Shown in pieces: positions 8,971 to 20,416 of a DNA stretch of 64,000 nucleotides. How positions within the stretch are numbered: position 1 is the first letter of the stretch; every line of letters starts with the position of its first letter. Below the pieces are notes generated by a model. The model saw nothing but the letters and a program-made list of their open reading frames with translations. It was not told where the DNA came from and made no database searches. Source of the stretch: Pseudomonadota bacterium (GTDB taxonomy: Bacteria > Pseudomonadota > Gammaproteobacteria > Xanthomonadales > Xanthomonadaceae); contig JAKACT010000002.1 in the NCBI GenBank assembly GCA_021821195.1, forward strand, positions 310,001 through 374,000, given 5' to 3'. The position numbers were made by a program, and so were the translations under genes.

Positions 8971-9009
8971 GGCAGCGGTCCGGCGCGATCACCCCGGCGA
9001 CGTTGCGCG

Positions 9010-10482
9010 CTACACGCCGCCGATGCAGACGTACTTCAGCTCGGTGTAGTCGTCGAGGCCGTGCTTCGAGCCTTCGCGGCCGCTGCCGGACTGCTTCACC
9101 CCGCCGAACGGCGCCACCTCGGTGGAGATCAGCCCGGTGTTGATGCCCACCATGCCGGCCTGCAGCGCCTCCGACACCCGCCAGCTGCGGGCGAGGTCAC
9201 GGGTGTAGAAGTACGCGGCCAGCCCGAATTCGGTGGCATTGGCCCGGCGCAGCACCTCGTCCTCGCTGTCGAAGCGCAGCAGCGGCGCCACCGGGCCGAA
9301 GGTTTCCTCGCGGGCCAGCAGCATGTCGTCGTTGGCATCCAGCAGCACGGTGGGTTCGAAGAAGGTGCCGCCCAGCGGGTGGCGATGGCCGCCGCTGGCG
9401 ACGCGCGCGCCCTTCGCCAGCGCATCGGCGATATGCGTTTCGACCTTGGCCAGCGCCTTGGCATCGATCAGCGGGCCTTGCTCGGTATCGCCCTGCAGGC
9501 CGTCGCCCACCCGCAGCGCGCGCACCGCCGCCACCAGTTTCTCCGCGAAGGCGTCGTACACGCCGGCCTGCACGAACAGGCGGTTGGCGCAGACGCAGGT
9601 CTGCCCGGTGTTGCGGAACTTGCTGGCGATGGCGCCGGCCACCGCGGCATCGAGGTCGGCGTCGTCGAACACGATGAAGGGCGCGTTGCCGCCCAGTTCC
9701 AGCGACAGCCGCTTGAGGTCGGTGGCGCACTGCGCCATCAGCTGCTTGCCCACCGCGGTGGAGCCGGTGAAGCCGAGCTTGCGGACCTTCGGGTTGGCGG
9801 TCATCTCGGCGCCGATGGCGGGCGCGTCGGCGCCGGTCACGATGTTTATCACGCCCGGTGGCAGCCCGGCGCGTTCGCCGATCACCCCCAGCGCCAGCGC
9901 CGAGAACGGCGTCTGCAGCGCCGGCTTGCACACCACCGTGCAGCCCGCCGCCAGCGCCGGCCCCAGCTTGCGGCCCAGCATTGCAGAGGGGAAATTCCAC
10001 GGCGTGATCGCGGCGACCACCCCCACCGGCTGGCGCAGGGTGAGGATGCGCTTGTCGGCGGCATGGCCCGGGATGGTGTCGCCATCCATGCGCTTGGCCT
10101 GTTCGCCGAACCATTCGAAATAGCTGGCCGTATAGGCGACCTCGCCCAGCGCTTCCGCCAGTGGCTTGCCCTGCTCGGCGGTCATCAGCACGGCCAGGTC
10201 GTGCTGGTGCTGCATCATCAGGTCGTGCATCCGGCGCAGGATCTGCGCGCGTTCCTTCGCGGTCTTTTTCGCCCACGCGGGAAAAGCGGCGTGGGCGGTA
10301 TCGATGGCGCGGCGGGTTTCCGCCGCGGCCATGTCCGGCACCGTGCCCAGCAGCGCGCCACTGGCGGGATTGCGCACCTCGCAGCGGCCGCCGGCATCGG
10401 CGTCGCGCCAGCGCCCGTCGATGAGCGCCTGCTCGCGCCACAGCCCGGGATCGGCGAGGGACGGCTGGCGATGGGCGTTCAT
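9010..10482 (-). CDS. gabD: NAD(P)-dependent succinate-semialdehyde dehydrogenase family protein
   Basis: 490 residues of the aldehyde dehydrogenase superfamily. Visible features are PWNFP, the cofactor-loop FTGSTAVGK, the general base Glu262 in LELGGNAPF and the nucleophile Cys296 in GQTCVCANR. The 34-residue separation is normal. The ending FGGVKQSGSGREGSKHGLDDYTE is typical of the GabD branch, which oxidises succinate semialdehyde to succinate. The ATG at 10482 gives the family length. It sits on the opposite strand inside the biotin cluster and diverges from bioH; a role in biotin synthesis is not expected. Confidence 0.9.
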   Translation of the reverse strand: MNAHRQPSLADPGLWREQALIDGRWRDADAGGRCEVRNPASGALLGTVPDMAAAETRRAIDTAHAAFPAWAKKTAKERAQILRRMHDLMMQHQHDLAVLMTAEQGKPLAEALGEVAYTASYFEWFGEQAKRMDGDTIPGHAADKRILTLRQPVGVVAAITPWNFPSAMLGRKLGPALAAGCTVVCKPALQTPFSALALGVIGERAGLPPGVINIVTGADAPAIGAEMTANPKVRKLGFTGSTAVGKQLMAQCATDLKRLSLELGGNAPFIVFDDADLDAAVAGAIASKFRNTGQTCVCANRLFVQAGVYDAFAEKLVAAVRALRVGDGLQGDTEQGPLIDAKALAKVETHIADALAKGARVASGGHRHPLGGTFFEPTVLLDANDDMLLAREETFGPVAPLLRFDSEDEVLRRANATEFGLAAYFYTRDLARSWRVSEALQAGMVGINTGLISTEVAPFGGVKQSGSGREGSKHGLDDYTELKYVCIGGV

Positions 10483-10589
10483 GGCGGCTCCGGTGGCGGG
10501 TCGATCCGCACACGATACGGCGGCCGGCGTGGGCTTCGCGCGATAATGCGCGGTTCCGGAACCCGCCGCGCGCTGTTGGCGCGAGATCA

Positions 10590-11366
10590 ATGAACAAGCT
10601 GCATGTGGAAATCGCGGGCAGCGGCCCGCCGCTGGTGCTGCTGCATGGCTGGGCCATGCACGGCGGCATCTTCGCGCCGCTGGTAGAGGCGCTGCGCGCG
10701 CACCGCACCCTGCACGTGGTGGACCTGCCCGGCCACGGCCACAGCCGCGACAGCGGGGTGCCGCTGGCGCTCGATGCCTGCGCGCAGGCGCTGCTGGAGA
10801 CGCTGCCGGTGGCGCCGTGGTGCGGCTGGTCGCTGGGCGGGCTGGTCGCGCTGCGCGCGGCGTCGCTGCAGCCGTCGCGCGTGCCCGCGCTGGCGATGGT
10901 CTGCGCCACGCCGAAGTTCGTGGTCGCCGCGGACTGGCCGCAGGGCATGCCGGCCGAGGTGTTCCACGGCTTCGCCGATGGCCTGCGGCTGGACTGGCAG
11001 GCCACCATCGACCGCTTCATCGCGCTGGAGGCCTTCGGCTCCGACCACATGCGCGAGGAATTGCGGATGCTGCGTGACGCCGTGCTGGCGCATGGCGAGC
11101 CGTCGCCGCGGGTATTGGCGGAAGGGCTGCAGGTGCTGGAGCACGGCGACCTGCGCGATGTCCTGCCGGCGCTGGCCATGCCCAGCCTGTGGATCAGCGG
11201 GCGCCGCGACCGGCTGGTCAATCCGGCGGCCATGCAGGCCGCCGCCGCGCTGGCTCCGGATGCGCGCTACCTCCAGATCGAGCATGCCGGTCACGCGCCA
11301 TTCCTGACCCACGCCGATGCAGTGGCCGATGCGATGCTGGGCTTCCTCGCGGAGGCAGGCGCATGA
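10590..11366 (+). CDS. bioH: pimeloyl-ACP methyl ester carboxylesterase
   Basis: 258 residues with an alpha/beta-hydrolase fold. The triad Ser81 (GWSLGG), Asp207 (SGRRDRL) and His235 (HAGHAPF) is almost identical in position to E. coli BioH (82/207/235). BioH removes the methyl group that BioC adds, releasing pimeloyl-ACP for BioF. It shares an ATGA overlap with bioC, whose product makes the methylated starter, so the two opposing steps are translated together. Upstream is the divergent aldehyde dehydrogenase gene. Confidence 0.96.
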   Translation: MNKLHVEIAGSGPPLVLLHGWAMHGGIFAPLVEALRAHRTLHVVDLPGHGHSRDSGVPLALDACAQALLETLPVAPWCGWSLGGLVALRAASLQPSRVPALAMVCATPKFVVAADWPQGMPAEVFHGFADGLRLDWQATIDRFIALEAFGSDHMREELRMLRDAVLAHGEPSPRVLAEGLQVLEHGDLRDVLPALAMPSLWISGRRDRLVNPAAMQAAAALAPDARYLQIEHAGHAPFLTHADAVADAMLGFLAEAGA

Positions 11367-12283
11367 GCGCACTGTTCGACGCCCGGCAGGTGCGGCGCGC
11401 GTTCTCGCGGTCGGCGGCCAGCTACGACGCAGTGGCGCAGCTGCAGCGGTTGGCCGAGGCGCGGTTGATCGAGTCCCTGGATTACCTCGACGATCCCGCG
11501 CTGGCGCGCAAGCCGCCGCAGCGCGTGCTCGACCTGGGCAGCGGCACCGGCCACGCCAGCGCGCTGCTGCAGCAGCGCTGGCCGAAGGCGGAGATCCTGT
11601 CGCTGGACCTGGCCCTGCCGATGCTGCGGCAGGCACGCGCCGCGTCGAAGCCGTCCTCGCGCTGGCTGCCCAACCCGTTCGCGCGCGCGCCGGTGCAGGT
11701 CTGCGCCGATGCCCGCCGGCTGCCGCTGGCCGACGGCAGCGTGGACGTGCTGTTCTCCAACCTGTGCCTGCAGTGGGTGGAAGACCTCGAAGGCGTGCTC
11801 AACGGCTTCCGCCGCGTGCTCAAGCCGCAGGGCCTGCTGCTGTTCTCCACCTTCGGCCCGGAAACCCTGTGGGAGCTGCGCGGCGCGTTCGCGCAGGCCG
11901 ACGCCGCCCCGCACGTCAGTCCGTTCGTGGACACGGCCGGGATCGGCGATGCGCTCATCAACGCCGGCTTTTTCCAACCGGTGGTGGACCGCGACGAGGA
12001 GATCACCGTGTATCCGGACATGCCGGCGCTGATGCACGAGCTGCGCGCGCTGGGCGCGACCAACGCGCTGGCCGGCCGCCGCGCCACCCTGACCGGGCGC
12101 GGGCGTTTCGCCGCCGCCGCCGCCGCGTATGAAGCGCATCGCCTCGATGCCGGCCTGCCGGCGACCTGGGAAATCATCAGCGCGATGGCGTGGGCGCCGG
12201 AGCCGGGCGCGCCGATCCGCGAGGGCGGCGCCGACCTCGCGGCGGTGCCGGTCTCGCGCATCCCGATCCGGCGCCGCGGATGA
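11363..12283 (+). CDS. bioC: malonyl-ACP O-methyltransferase
   Basis: 306 residues. The class I methyltransferase core has the S-adenosylmethionine loop VLDLGSGTGHAS at 56-66, the acidic strand-end LDLALPML and the post-motif DVLFSNLCLQWVED, all characteristic of BioC. It methylates malonyl-ACP so that the fatty-acid machinery can extend it to pimeloyl-ACP methyl ester. The start ATG overlaps the bioH stop (ATGA), and its own stop overlaps the next gene in the same way. It is slightly longer than E. coli BioC (251) because of a C-terminal extension. Confidence 0.95.
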   Translation: MSALFDARQVRRAFSRSAASYDAVAQLQRLAEARLIESLDYLDDPALARKPPQRVLDLGSGTGHASALLQQRWPKAEILSLDLALPMLRQARAASKPSSRWLPNPFARAPVQVCADARRLPLADGSVDVLFSNLCLQWVEDLEGVLNGFRRVLKPQGLLLFSTFGPETLWELRGAFAQADAAPHVSPFVDTAGIGDALINAGFFQPVVDRDEEITVYPDMPALMHELRALGATNALAGRRATLTGRGRFAAAAAAYEAHRLDAGLPATWEIISAMAWAPEPGAPIREGGADLAAVPVSRIPIRRRG

Positions 12284-13272
12284 GCGCGTCGCGGCGCGCC
12301 CTGCTGGCGGTCGGGCTGTCGCTGCTCTCGGCGCTGTTCTTCACCGCCACCTATGTGCTCAATCGCGCCGCGGCGCTGGAGGGCGGGCACTGGGCGTGGA
12401 CCGCCGCGCTGCGCTACCTGTTCGTGCTGCCGCTGCTGCTGCCGCTGATGCCGTGGCAGGGCGGGGTGGCGCCGGTGTGGAAGGCCATCCGCGCCGCGCC
12501 CGGCGCGTGGCTGCTATGGAGCGGGATTGGGTTCTTCCTGTTCTACGTGCTGCTTTGCCATGCCGCTGCCAGCGGGCCGTCGTGGCTGGTCGCGGGCACC
12601 TTCCAGGTGACCGCCCTGGCCGGGATGCTGTGCGCGCCGCTGCTCTACGACGATGCGCGCGCGCGCATCCCGCGCGCCGGCTTCGCGGTGGCTGCGCTGA
12701 TCGTGGCCGGCGTGCTGCTGATGCAGCGCGGCCATGCGCACGGCGCGCTGGATGCGCAGGCGTGGGTGGCGCTGGCCTGCGTGGCCGCCAGCGCGTTCGC
12801 CTATCCGCTGGGCAACCGCGGGCTGCTGCTGCACCTGGAGAAACGCGGTGTCGAACTCAATGCCACCCAGCGGGTGTTCGGCCTGACCCTCGCCAGCCAG
12901 CCGGCATGGCTGGCGCTGTCGCTGTGGGCCTGGACGCAGGCGGGGCCGCCGCCCGCGGCACAGGTGGGGCTGGCGTTCGGGGTGGCGCTGAGTGCCGGCG
13001 TGGTCGCCACCATCCTGTTTTTCCAGGCCACCGGCATGGTCCGCGACAACGGCACCGCGCTGGGCGCGGTGGAGGCGATGCAGGCGGCGGAGGTGCTGTT
13101 CGCGGCGCTGCTGGGCGCACTGCTCCTGGGCGAGGCCTGGCCGCGCGGCCAAGCCCTGCTGGGTGCGCTGGTGGTGGTGGCGGGGATCGCCCTGTTCGCC
13201 TGGGTGGTGGCCCGCGATGCCGCCAGCGACCGCCGCGAAGTGCGCGCGCTGCGCAGCGACCGCGGCGGTTGA
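12280..13272 (+). CDS. EmrE-type multidrug efflux transporter family (DMT superfamily)
   Basis: 330 residues with about ten hydrophobic helices and internal two-fold repetition, as in the drug/metabolite transporter superfamily. The closest feel is the multidrug resistance efflux transporter family. No signal peptide or soluble domain is present. The ATG overlaps the bioC stop codon (ATGA), so it is probably the last gene of the bioH-bioC transcript. A link to biotin or precursor transport is possible from context but unsupported by sequence; the substrate is unknown. Confidence 0.85.
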   Translation: MSASRRALLAVGLSLLSALFFTATYVLNRAAALEGGHWAWTAALRYLFVLPLLLPLMPWQGGVAPVWKAIRAAPGAWLLWSGIGFFLFYVLLCHAAASGPSWLVAGTFQVTALAGMLCAPLLYDDARARIPRAGFAVAALIVAGVLLMQRGHAHGALDAQAWVALACVAASAFAYPLGNRGLLLHLEKRGVELNATQRVFGLTLASQPAWLALSLWAWTQAGPPPAAQVGLAFGVALSAGVVATILFFQATGMVRDNGTALGAVEAMQAAEVLFAALLGALLLGEAWPRGQALLGALVVVAGIALFAWVVARDAASDRREVRALRSDRGG

Positions 13273-13326
13273 CGCGGCCTCCACGGTCCAAGGGTTAGGC
13301 TAGGGCGTCCCCCAACGGGTTAGCGC

Positions 13327-16421
<3,095 letters not shown>

Positions 16422-16425
<4 letters not shown>

Positions 16426-17246
16426 ACGAGGAGGCGCTGTTCGACCTGGAGGTGCGGCTGCTGTTGGAGGCGCTGTTCCAGCGCTACCAGCACGACTTCC
16501 GCGACTACGCCATGGCCTCGGTGCGCAGGCGCGTGCGCCAGGCCATGCAGCGGCTGGGATGCCAGCGCGTGGCCGACCTGCAGCACCTGGTCCTGCACGA
16601 GCCGGATGCGTTCGCGCAGGCGCTGCCGTTCTTCACCGTGCAGGTCTCGGAGATGTTCCGCGACCCGGCCTATTTCCTGGCCCTGCGTGGGCACGTGGTG
16701 CCGGTGCTGCGCACCTATCCGTCGCTGAAGGTCTGGGTGGCCGGCTGCAGCCATGGCGAGGAAGTGTGGTCGCTGGCGATCCTGCTGGCCGAGGAGGGCC
16801 TGCTGGAGCGTACCTTGATCTACGCCACCGACATCAACCCGCAGGCGCTGCGCGCGGCCGAAAGCGCGACCTACGAGACCCGGCGGATCGCCGGCTTCAG
16901 CAAGAACTACCAGGCCGCCGGCGGCACCGGCTCGCTGGCCGACTACTACAGCAGTGCCTATGGCCGCGCGGTGTTTGATCGCCGCCTGCGCAAGCACGTG
17001 GTGTTTGCCGACCACAGCCTGGCCACCGACGCGGTGTTTTCGGAGGTGCACCTGGTGTCCTGCCGCAACGTGCTGATCTACTTCAACGCCGGGCTGCAGG
17101 ACCGCGCGATCGGCCTGTTCCGCGAAGCCCTGGTGCATCGTGGCTTCCTTGGTCTTGGCAGCCGCGAGTCGCTGCGCTTCGGTGCCAACGCCGACGCGTT
17201 CGAGCCGCTGGTGCCGGCGCAGAAGCTGTTCCGGAAGCGGACATGA
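16422..17246 (+). CDS. cheR: CheR-type protein-glutamate methyltransferase
   Basis: 274 residues from a GTG that overlaps the kinase stop codon (GTGA); an in-frame GTG at 16407 is an alternative. The N-terminal CheR helical domain (to ~75) includes [13 protein letters not shown], and the catalytic domain has [17 protein letters not shown] for S-adenosylmethionine binding, ATDINPQAL and SCRNVLIYF. It should methylate glutamates of a receptor-like protein. No chemoreceptor, CheA or CheW is encoded nearby; the partners are the flanking hybrid kinases. It therefore probably tunes a sensor kinase rather than swimming. Confidence 0.93.
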
Positions 17247-17821
17247 GCCTCCTGCAACCGACGCCGCGGGCGATCGTGATCGGTGCTTCCGCCGGCGGCG
17301 TGCTGGCGGTGCGCGAACTGCTGTCCGGGCTGCCGGCCGACCTCCCCTGCGCGCTGCTGGTGGTGATCCACCTGCCGCGTGGGCGCCCCAGCCAGCTGGC
17401 GGAAGTGATGGATGGCGCCGTTGCCCTGCCGGTGATGGAGGCCGAGGACAAGCAGCCCATCCTTCCCGGCCAGGTCCTGCTGGCGCCGCCGGACTACCAC
17501 CTGATGGTGGAGGACGCCGGGCACGTGGCGCTGTCGGTGGATGCGCCACCGATGTATTCGATGCCGTCGATCGACCTGCTGTTCGAATCCGCCGCCCACG
17601 TCTGGCAGCACCAACTGCTGGCCATCGTGCTGACCGGCGCCAGCGCCGACGGTGCGCAGGGTGCGGCTGCGGTCCGGCGCGCCGGTGGTAGGGTCTGGGT
17701 GCAGGATCCCGGCGAGGCGGAAATGCCGGTGATGCCGGCGGCGGCGTTGGCGGCCGCGGGCGCCGATGCCGTGCTCACGTTGCAACAAATGGTCCAGCAG
17801 CTGGCGGAGGTGGGTCGATGA
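17243..17821 (+). CDS. cheB: CheB-type protein-glutamate methylesterase lacking a receiver domain
   Basis: 192 residues, only the CheB esterase domain. The catalytic Ser16 (GASAGG), His43 (VIHLPRG) and Asp136 (LTGASADGA) are intact, as is the MPSIDLLFESAA substrate region. Canonical CheB has an N-terminal receiver that inhibits the esterase until phosphorylated; this protein has none, so control must come from elsewhere, for example a receiver in the neighbouring kinases. It overlaps cheR upstream and the next kinase downstream by ATGA, implying coupled translation. Confidence 0.93.
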   Translation: MSLLQPTPRAIVIGASAGGVLAVRELLSGLPADLPCALLVVIHLPRGRPSQLAEVMDGAVALPVMEAEDKQPILPGQVLLAPPDYHLMVEDAGHVALSVDAPPMYSMPSIDLLFESAAHVWQHQLLAIVLTGASADGAQGAAAVRRAGGRVWVQDPGEAEMPVMPAAALAAAGADAVLTLQQMVQQLAEVGR

Positions 17822-18978
17822 ATCTTTCGCAGGCGGAGGCGGCGCCGCTACAAGCCAGCGTGTTGGTGGTGGACGACGTGCCGCAGAACCTGATGGCGAT
17901 GCGCGCGATCCTGGAAGGCGAAGGCCTGTCGGTGCTGACCGCCGAATCCGGCGCGCAGGCGCTGGAGCTGCTGTTGGCGCATCCCGTCGCGGTGGCGTTG
18001 CTCGACGTCAACATGCCGGAAATGAGCGGCTTCGACTTGGCCGAGCTGATGCGCGGGTCCAGCCGCACTCGCGAGGTGCCGATCATCTTCCTGACCGCCT
18101 CGCCACGCGACCTACGCCGGATGTTCCGTGGCTACGACAGCGGCGCGGTGGATTTCCTGTACAAGCCGGTGGAGCCGCACGTCATCCTCGGCAAGGTGCG
18201 GGTGTTCGTGGAGATGGCGCGCCAGCGCGAGCTGATGCGGCTCAGCAACGAACGGTTGGCGCGGGCGTTGGCGCTCAACGAAACCATGATCGCGGTGATG
18301 ACGCACGACCTGCGCACGCCGCTGTCGGTGATCAGCCTGTGCGCCGAATCGCTGGAGTTGATGCCGCCGGAAACCGACCGCAGCCGCATCGCCGGGCGCA
18401 TCCTCGACAGCGCCCACCGGATGGCGCGGATGATCGCGCAGCTGCTCGACTTCTCGAAGATCCGTTCCGGCGTGCTGCGGCTGGAGCCGCGCGAGGGAGA
18501 CCTGCGCGTGGTCGCCGACGAGGTGGCCGAAGAGTTCCGCCAGTCGGCGCCCGGGGTGGCGGTGGACGTCACCTGCGAAGGCACGCTGGGCGGTCGTTTC
18601 GACGTCGACCGGATGGCCCAGGTGCTGTCCAACCTGGTGGGCAACGCGGTGCGCCATGCCGCGGACGCGCGGGTGTCGCTGCATCTGGACGGCAGCGACT
18701 GCAGCCGCCTGCAGGTGCAGGTGCGCAACCGCGGGCACATCGACAACGAACTGCTGCCGCGCCTGTTTGAACCGTTCAAGGGCAGCTTCCAGGCCTGCAG
18801 CGGGCTGGGGCTGGGGCTGTACATCGTCGACCAGTTCGTGCGCGCGCATGGCGGCGAAGTGGCGGCCACGAACCGCGATGGCGAGGTGGTGTTCAGCCTG
18901 TGGATCCCGCGCCAACCTGCCACCACGCCGCTCGCCAGCGACGCGCGCCCGCACGCTGCGCCGCTGTCGCTGGACTGA
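17818..18978 (+). CDS. receiver-histidine kinase fusion protein
   Basis: 386 residues, soluble. An N-terminal receiver domain (residues ~14-125, Asp63 in LLDVNMPEMSG, KP switch in LYKPVEP) is followed by HisKA with His163 (MTHDLRTPLS) and a HATPase_c domain (NLVGNAVRHA, GLGLGLYIVDQF). It is the last gene of the CheR/CheB operon, overlapping cheB by four bases. The receiver-first layout suggests it is a downstream relay that takes phosphate from the membrane hybrid kinase. Its output partner is not evident in the window. Confidence 0.9.
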   Translation: MNLSQAEAAPLQASVLVVDDVPQNLMAMRAILEGEGLSVLTAESGAQALELLLAHPVAVALLDVNMPEMSGFDLAELMRGSSRTREVPIIFLTASPRDLRRMFRGYDSGAVDFLYKPVEPHVILGKVRVFVEMARQRELMRLSNERLARALALNETMIAVMTHDLRTPLSVISLCAESLELMPPETDRSRIAGRILDSAHRMARMIAQLLDFSKIRSGVLRLEPREGDLRVVADEVAEEFRQSAPGVAVDVTCEGTLGGRFDVDRMAQVLSNLVGNAVRHAADARVSLHLDGSDCSRLQVQVRNRGHIDNELLPRLFEPFKGSFQACSGLGLGLYIVDQFVRAHGGEVAATNRDGEVVFSLWIPRQPATTPLASDARPHAAPLSLD

Positions 18979-18981
18979 GCT

Positions 18982-19959
18982 TCAGGCGGCGCGGGCCAGC
19001 AGCGCCGGCAGCGCGTCCAGGTCGACGTTGCCGCCGGACAGCACGATGCCGACGCGGCGCCCGGCGAAGTGCCCGGGATGCGCCAGCACCGCCGCCAGCG
19101 CGACCGCCGACGAGGGTTCCACCAGCTGCTTGGTGCGCGTCCATAGCAGCCGCATCGCGGCGACGGTGCGCGCGTCGTCCACCGTCAGCACCTGCGCGCC
19201 GGCCGCGCGCAGCAGTTCGAAATTGATCGCGCCGAGGCTGCCGCGCAGGCCGTCGCAAATGGTGTCTGGCACGAAATCGATGTCGAGCGCGCCGCGTGCG
19301 AACGAACGCGCGCCGTCGGCCGCGCCCGCGGGTTCGGCCAGGAACAGTTCGCAGGATGGCGCCAGCGCGCGCATCGCCAGCGCGGTGCCCGCCGCCAGCC
19401 CGCCGCCGCCCAGCGGCACAACCAGCGCCTCCAGGTCGGGCTGCACTGTCAGCAGCTCCAGCGCGGCGGTGCCTTGGCCGGCGATCACCCGCGGATCGGT
19501 GTAGGGGTGCACGATGCTGCCGCCGGTATCGGCCTGCACCTGCGCGCAGGTCGCCTCGCGCGCGGCGATCGTGGGCGCGCAGCGATGCAGGATTGCGCCG
19601 TAGTGTTCGATCGCCGCCAGCTTGGCCTGCACGGCGCCGTCGGGCACCACCACGTGGCAGGGGATGCCGCGCAGCTTTGCCGCCAGCGCCAGCGCCGCGC
19701 CGTGGTTGCCGGAGGAGTGCGTGACCACCCCGCGTGCGGCCTGCGCCGGGTCCAGCGAGGACACCGCGTTGCAGGCGCCGCGGAACTTGAACGCCCCCAC
19801 GCGCTGCAGCTGTTCGGCCTTGAAATACAGGCTCGCGCCGGCCTCCGCATCGAGCGCGCGAGAGGCCAGCACCGGGGTGGCGTGGGCGTGCGGGGCGATG
19901 CGCGCGGCGGCATCGAAGATGTCGTCGATGGTAGGCGGTGGCAGGTCGGGGTTGGTCAT
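18982..19959 (-). CDS. PLP-dependent threonine/serine dehydratase family protein
   Basis: 325 residues of fold-type II PLP enzymes. The Schiff-base Lys58 lies in FKFRGACNA, the phosphate-binding loops are SSGNHGAALA and LGGGGLAAG, and the ending LSGGNVDLD is typical. The short length without an ACT regulatory domain points to catabolic threonine dehydratase, serine racemase or 3-hydroxyaspartate dehydratase rather than biosynthetic IlvA; substrate specificity cannot be settled by eye. It converges with the kinase operon, the stop codons only a few bases apart. A CRP/Clp-like site lies 59 bases upstream of its start. Confidence 0.88.
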   Translation of the reverse strand: MTNPDLPPPTIDDIFDAAARIAPHAHATPVLASRALDAEAGASLYFKAEQLQRVGAFKFRGACNAVSSLDPAQAARGVVTHSSGNHGAALALAAKLRGIPCHVVVPDGAVQAKLAAIEHYGAILHRCAPTIAAREATCAQVQADTGGSIVHPYTDPRVIAGQGTAALELLTVQPDLEALVVPLGGGGLAAGTALAMRALAPSCELFLAEPAGAADGARSFARGALDIDFVPDTICDGLRGSLGAINFELLRAAGAQVLTVDDARTVAAMRLLWTRTKQLVEPSSAVALAAVLAHPGHFAGRRVGIVLSGGNVDLDALPALLARAA

Positions 19960-20017
19960 CGGCGCATGCTAGCGCATGCCATCCAGGCGGCCGATCGGGC
20001 GCGGCAGGAGCGTGTTT

Positions 20018-20033
20018 TGTGCGTCACGTCACA
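20018..20033. promoter_or_regulatory. CRP/Clp-like site (TGTGC-N6-TCACA)
   Basis: TGTGCGTCACGTCACA differs from the CRP/Clp consensus TGTGA-N6-TCACA at one position. In Xanthomonadaceae the CRP homologue Clp binds this consensus and is released by c-di-GMP. The site lies between the dehydratase start and the structured region ahead of mnmG and could serve either. Prediction only. Confidence 0.4.
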
Positions 20034-20100
20034 GCCTGGACCAGGGATTGTCAAAACATTGACCCGTGGCGTCACATCGCGCCGGTTCGCGCTAATCTAG

Positions 20101-20300
20101 CGCCGCCGGTGCCTTGCGGGATTCTCCGGATCCCCCCTGTTCCGCGTCTCGCGGGCACCGGCGCTTTCCTTTCCGGCTGGCCTTGCCGCCCTCGATCTAC
20201 TGGATCGACGTGCACGCGGATGTGGCCGGAAACAAAGTGGGGGCCGGCTGTCCCCCGACAACCGGCCCCCGTAGCGTCCCCGTCCTGCGCGTAATCGGCC
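20101..20300 (+). other. structured intergenic region upstream of mnmG, possible small RNA or leader
   Basis: The space between the dehydratase and mnmG (19960-20416) has no convincing protein gene. It contains a 10-bp perfect stem CGCCGGTGCC/GGCACCGGCG (20104-20113 with 20154-20163) enclosing a smaller GGGAT/ATCCC hairpin and followed by CTTTCCTTTCC. A second 9-bp stem GGGGGCCGG/CCGGCCCCC lies at 20239-20247 with 20262-20270. A weak TAATCT box just before the first stem would place a transcript start near 20101. The remaining bases up to mnmG show nothing recognisable. Function is unknown. Confidence 0.4.
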
Positions 20301-20416
20301 CCTGTTCAGTCCGATCATCGCCAACTGGCGTGCCAGGGCGGGTGCTGATCTATCCAAAGCATGAACCGTGCCAACCCTGCCCAGCCGCGCCCTGCGCGGC
20401 GCGCGATAATGCCCGC

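Noticed and set aside
9010-10482. Aldehyde dehydrogenase as a biotin-pathway enzyme
   Set aside because: All residues fit succinate-semialdehyde dehydrogenase; it lies on the opposite strand and no known biotin step needs it.
20114-20416. A 101-residue N-terminal extension of mnmG
   Set aside because: The upstream sequence has no conserved content, runs through the hairpin region, and the conserved MnmG start is the ATG at 20417.
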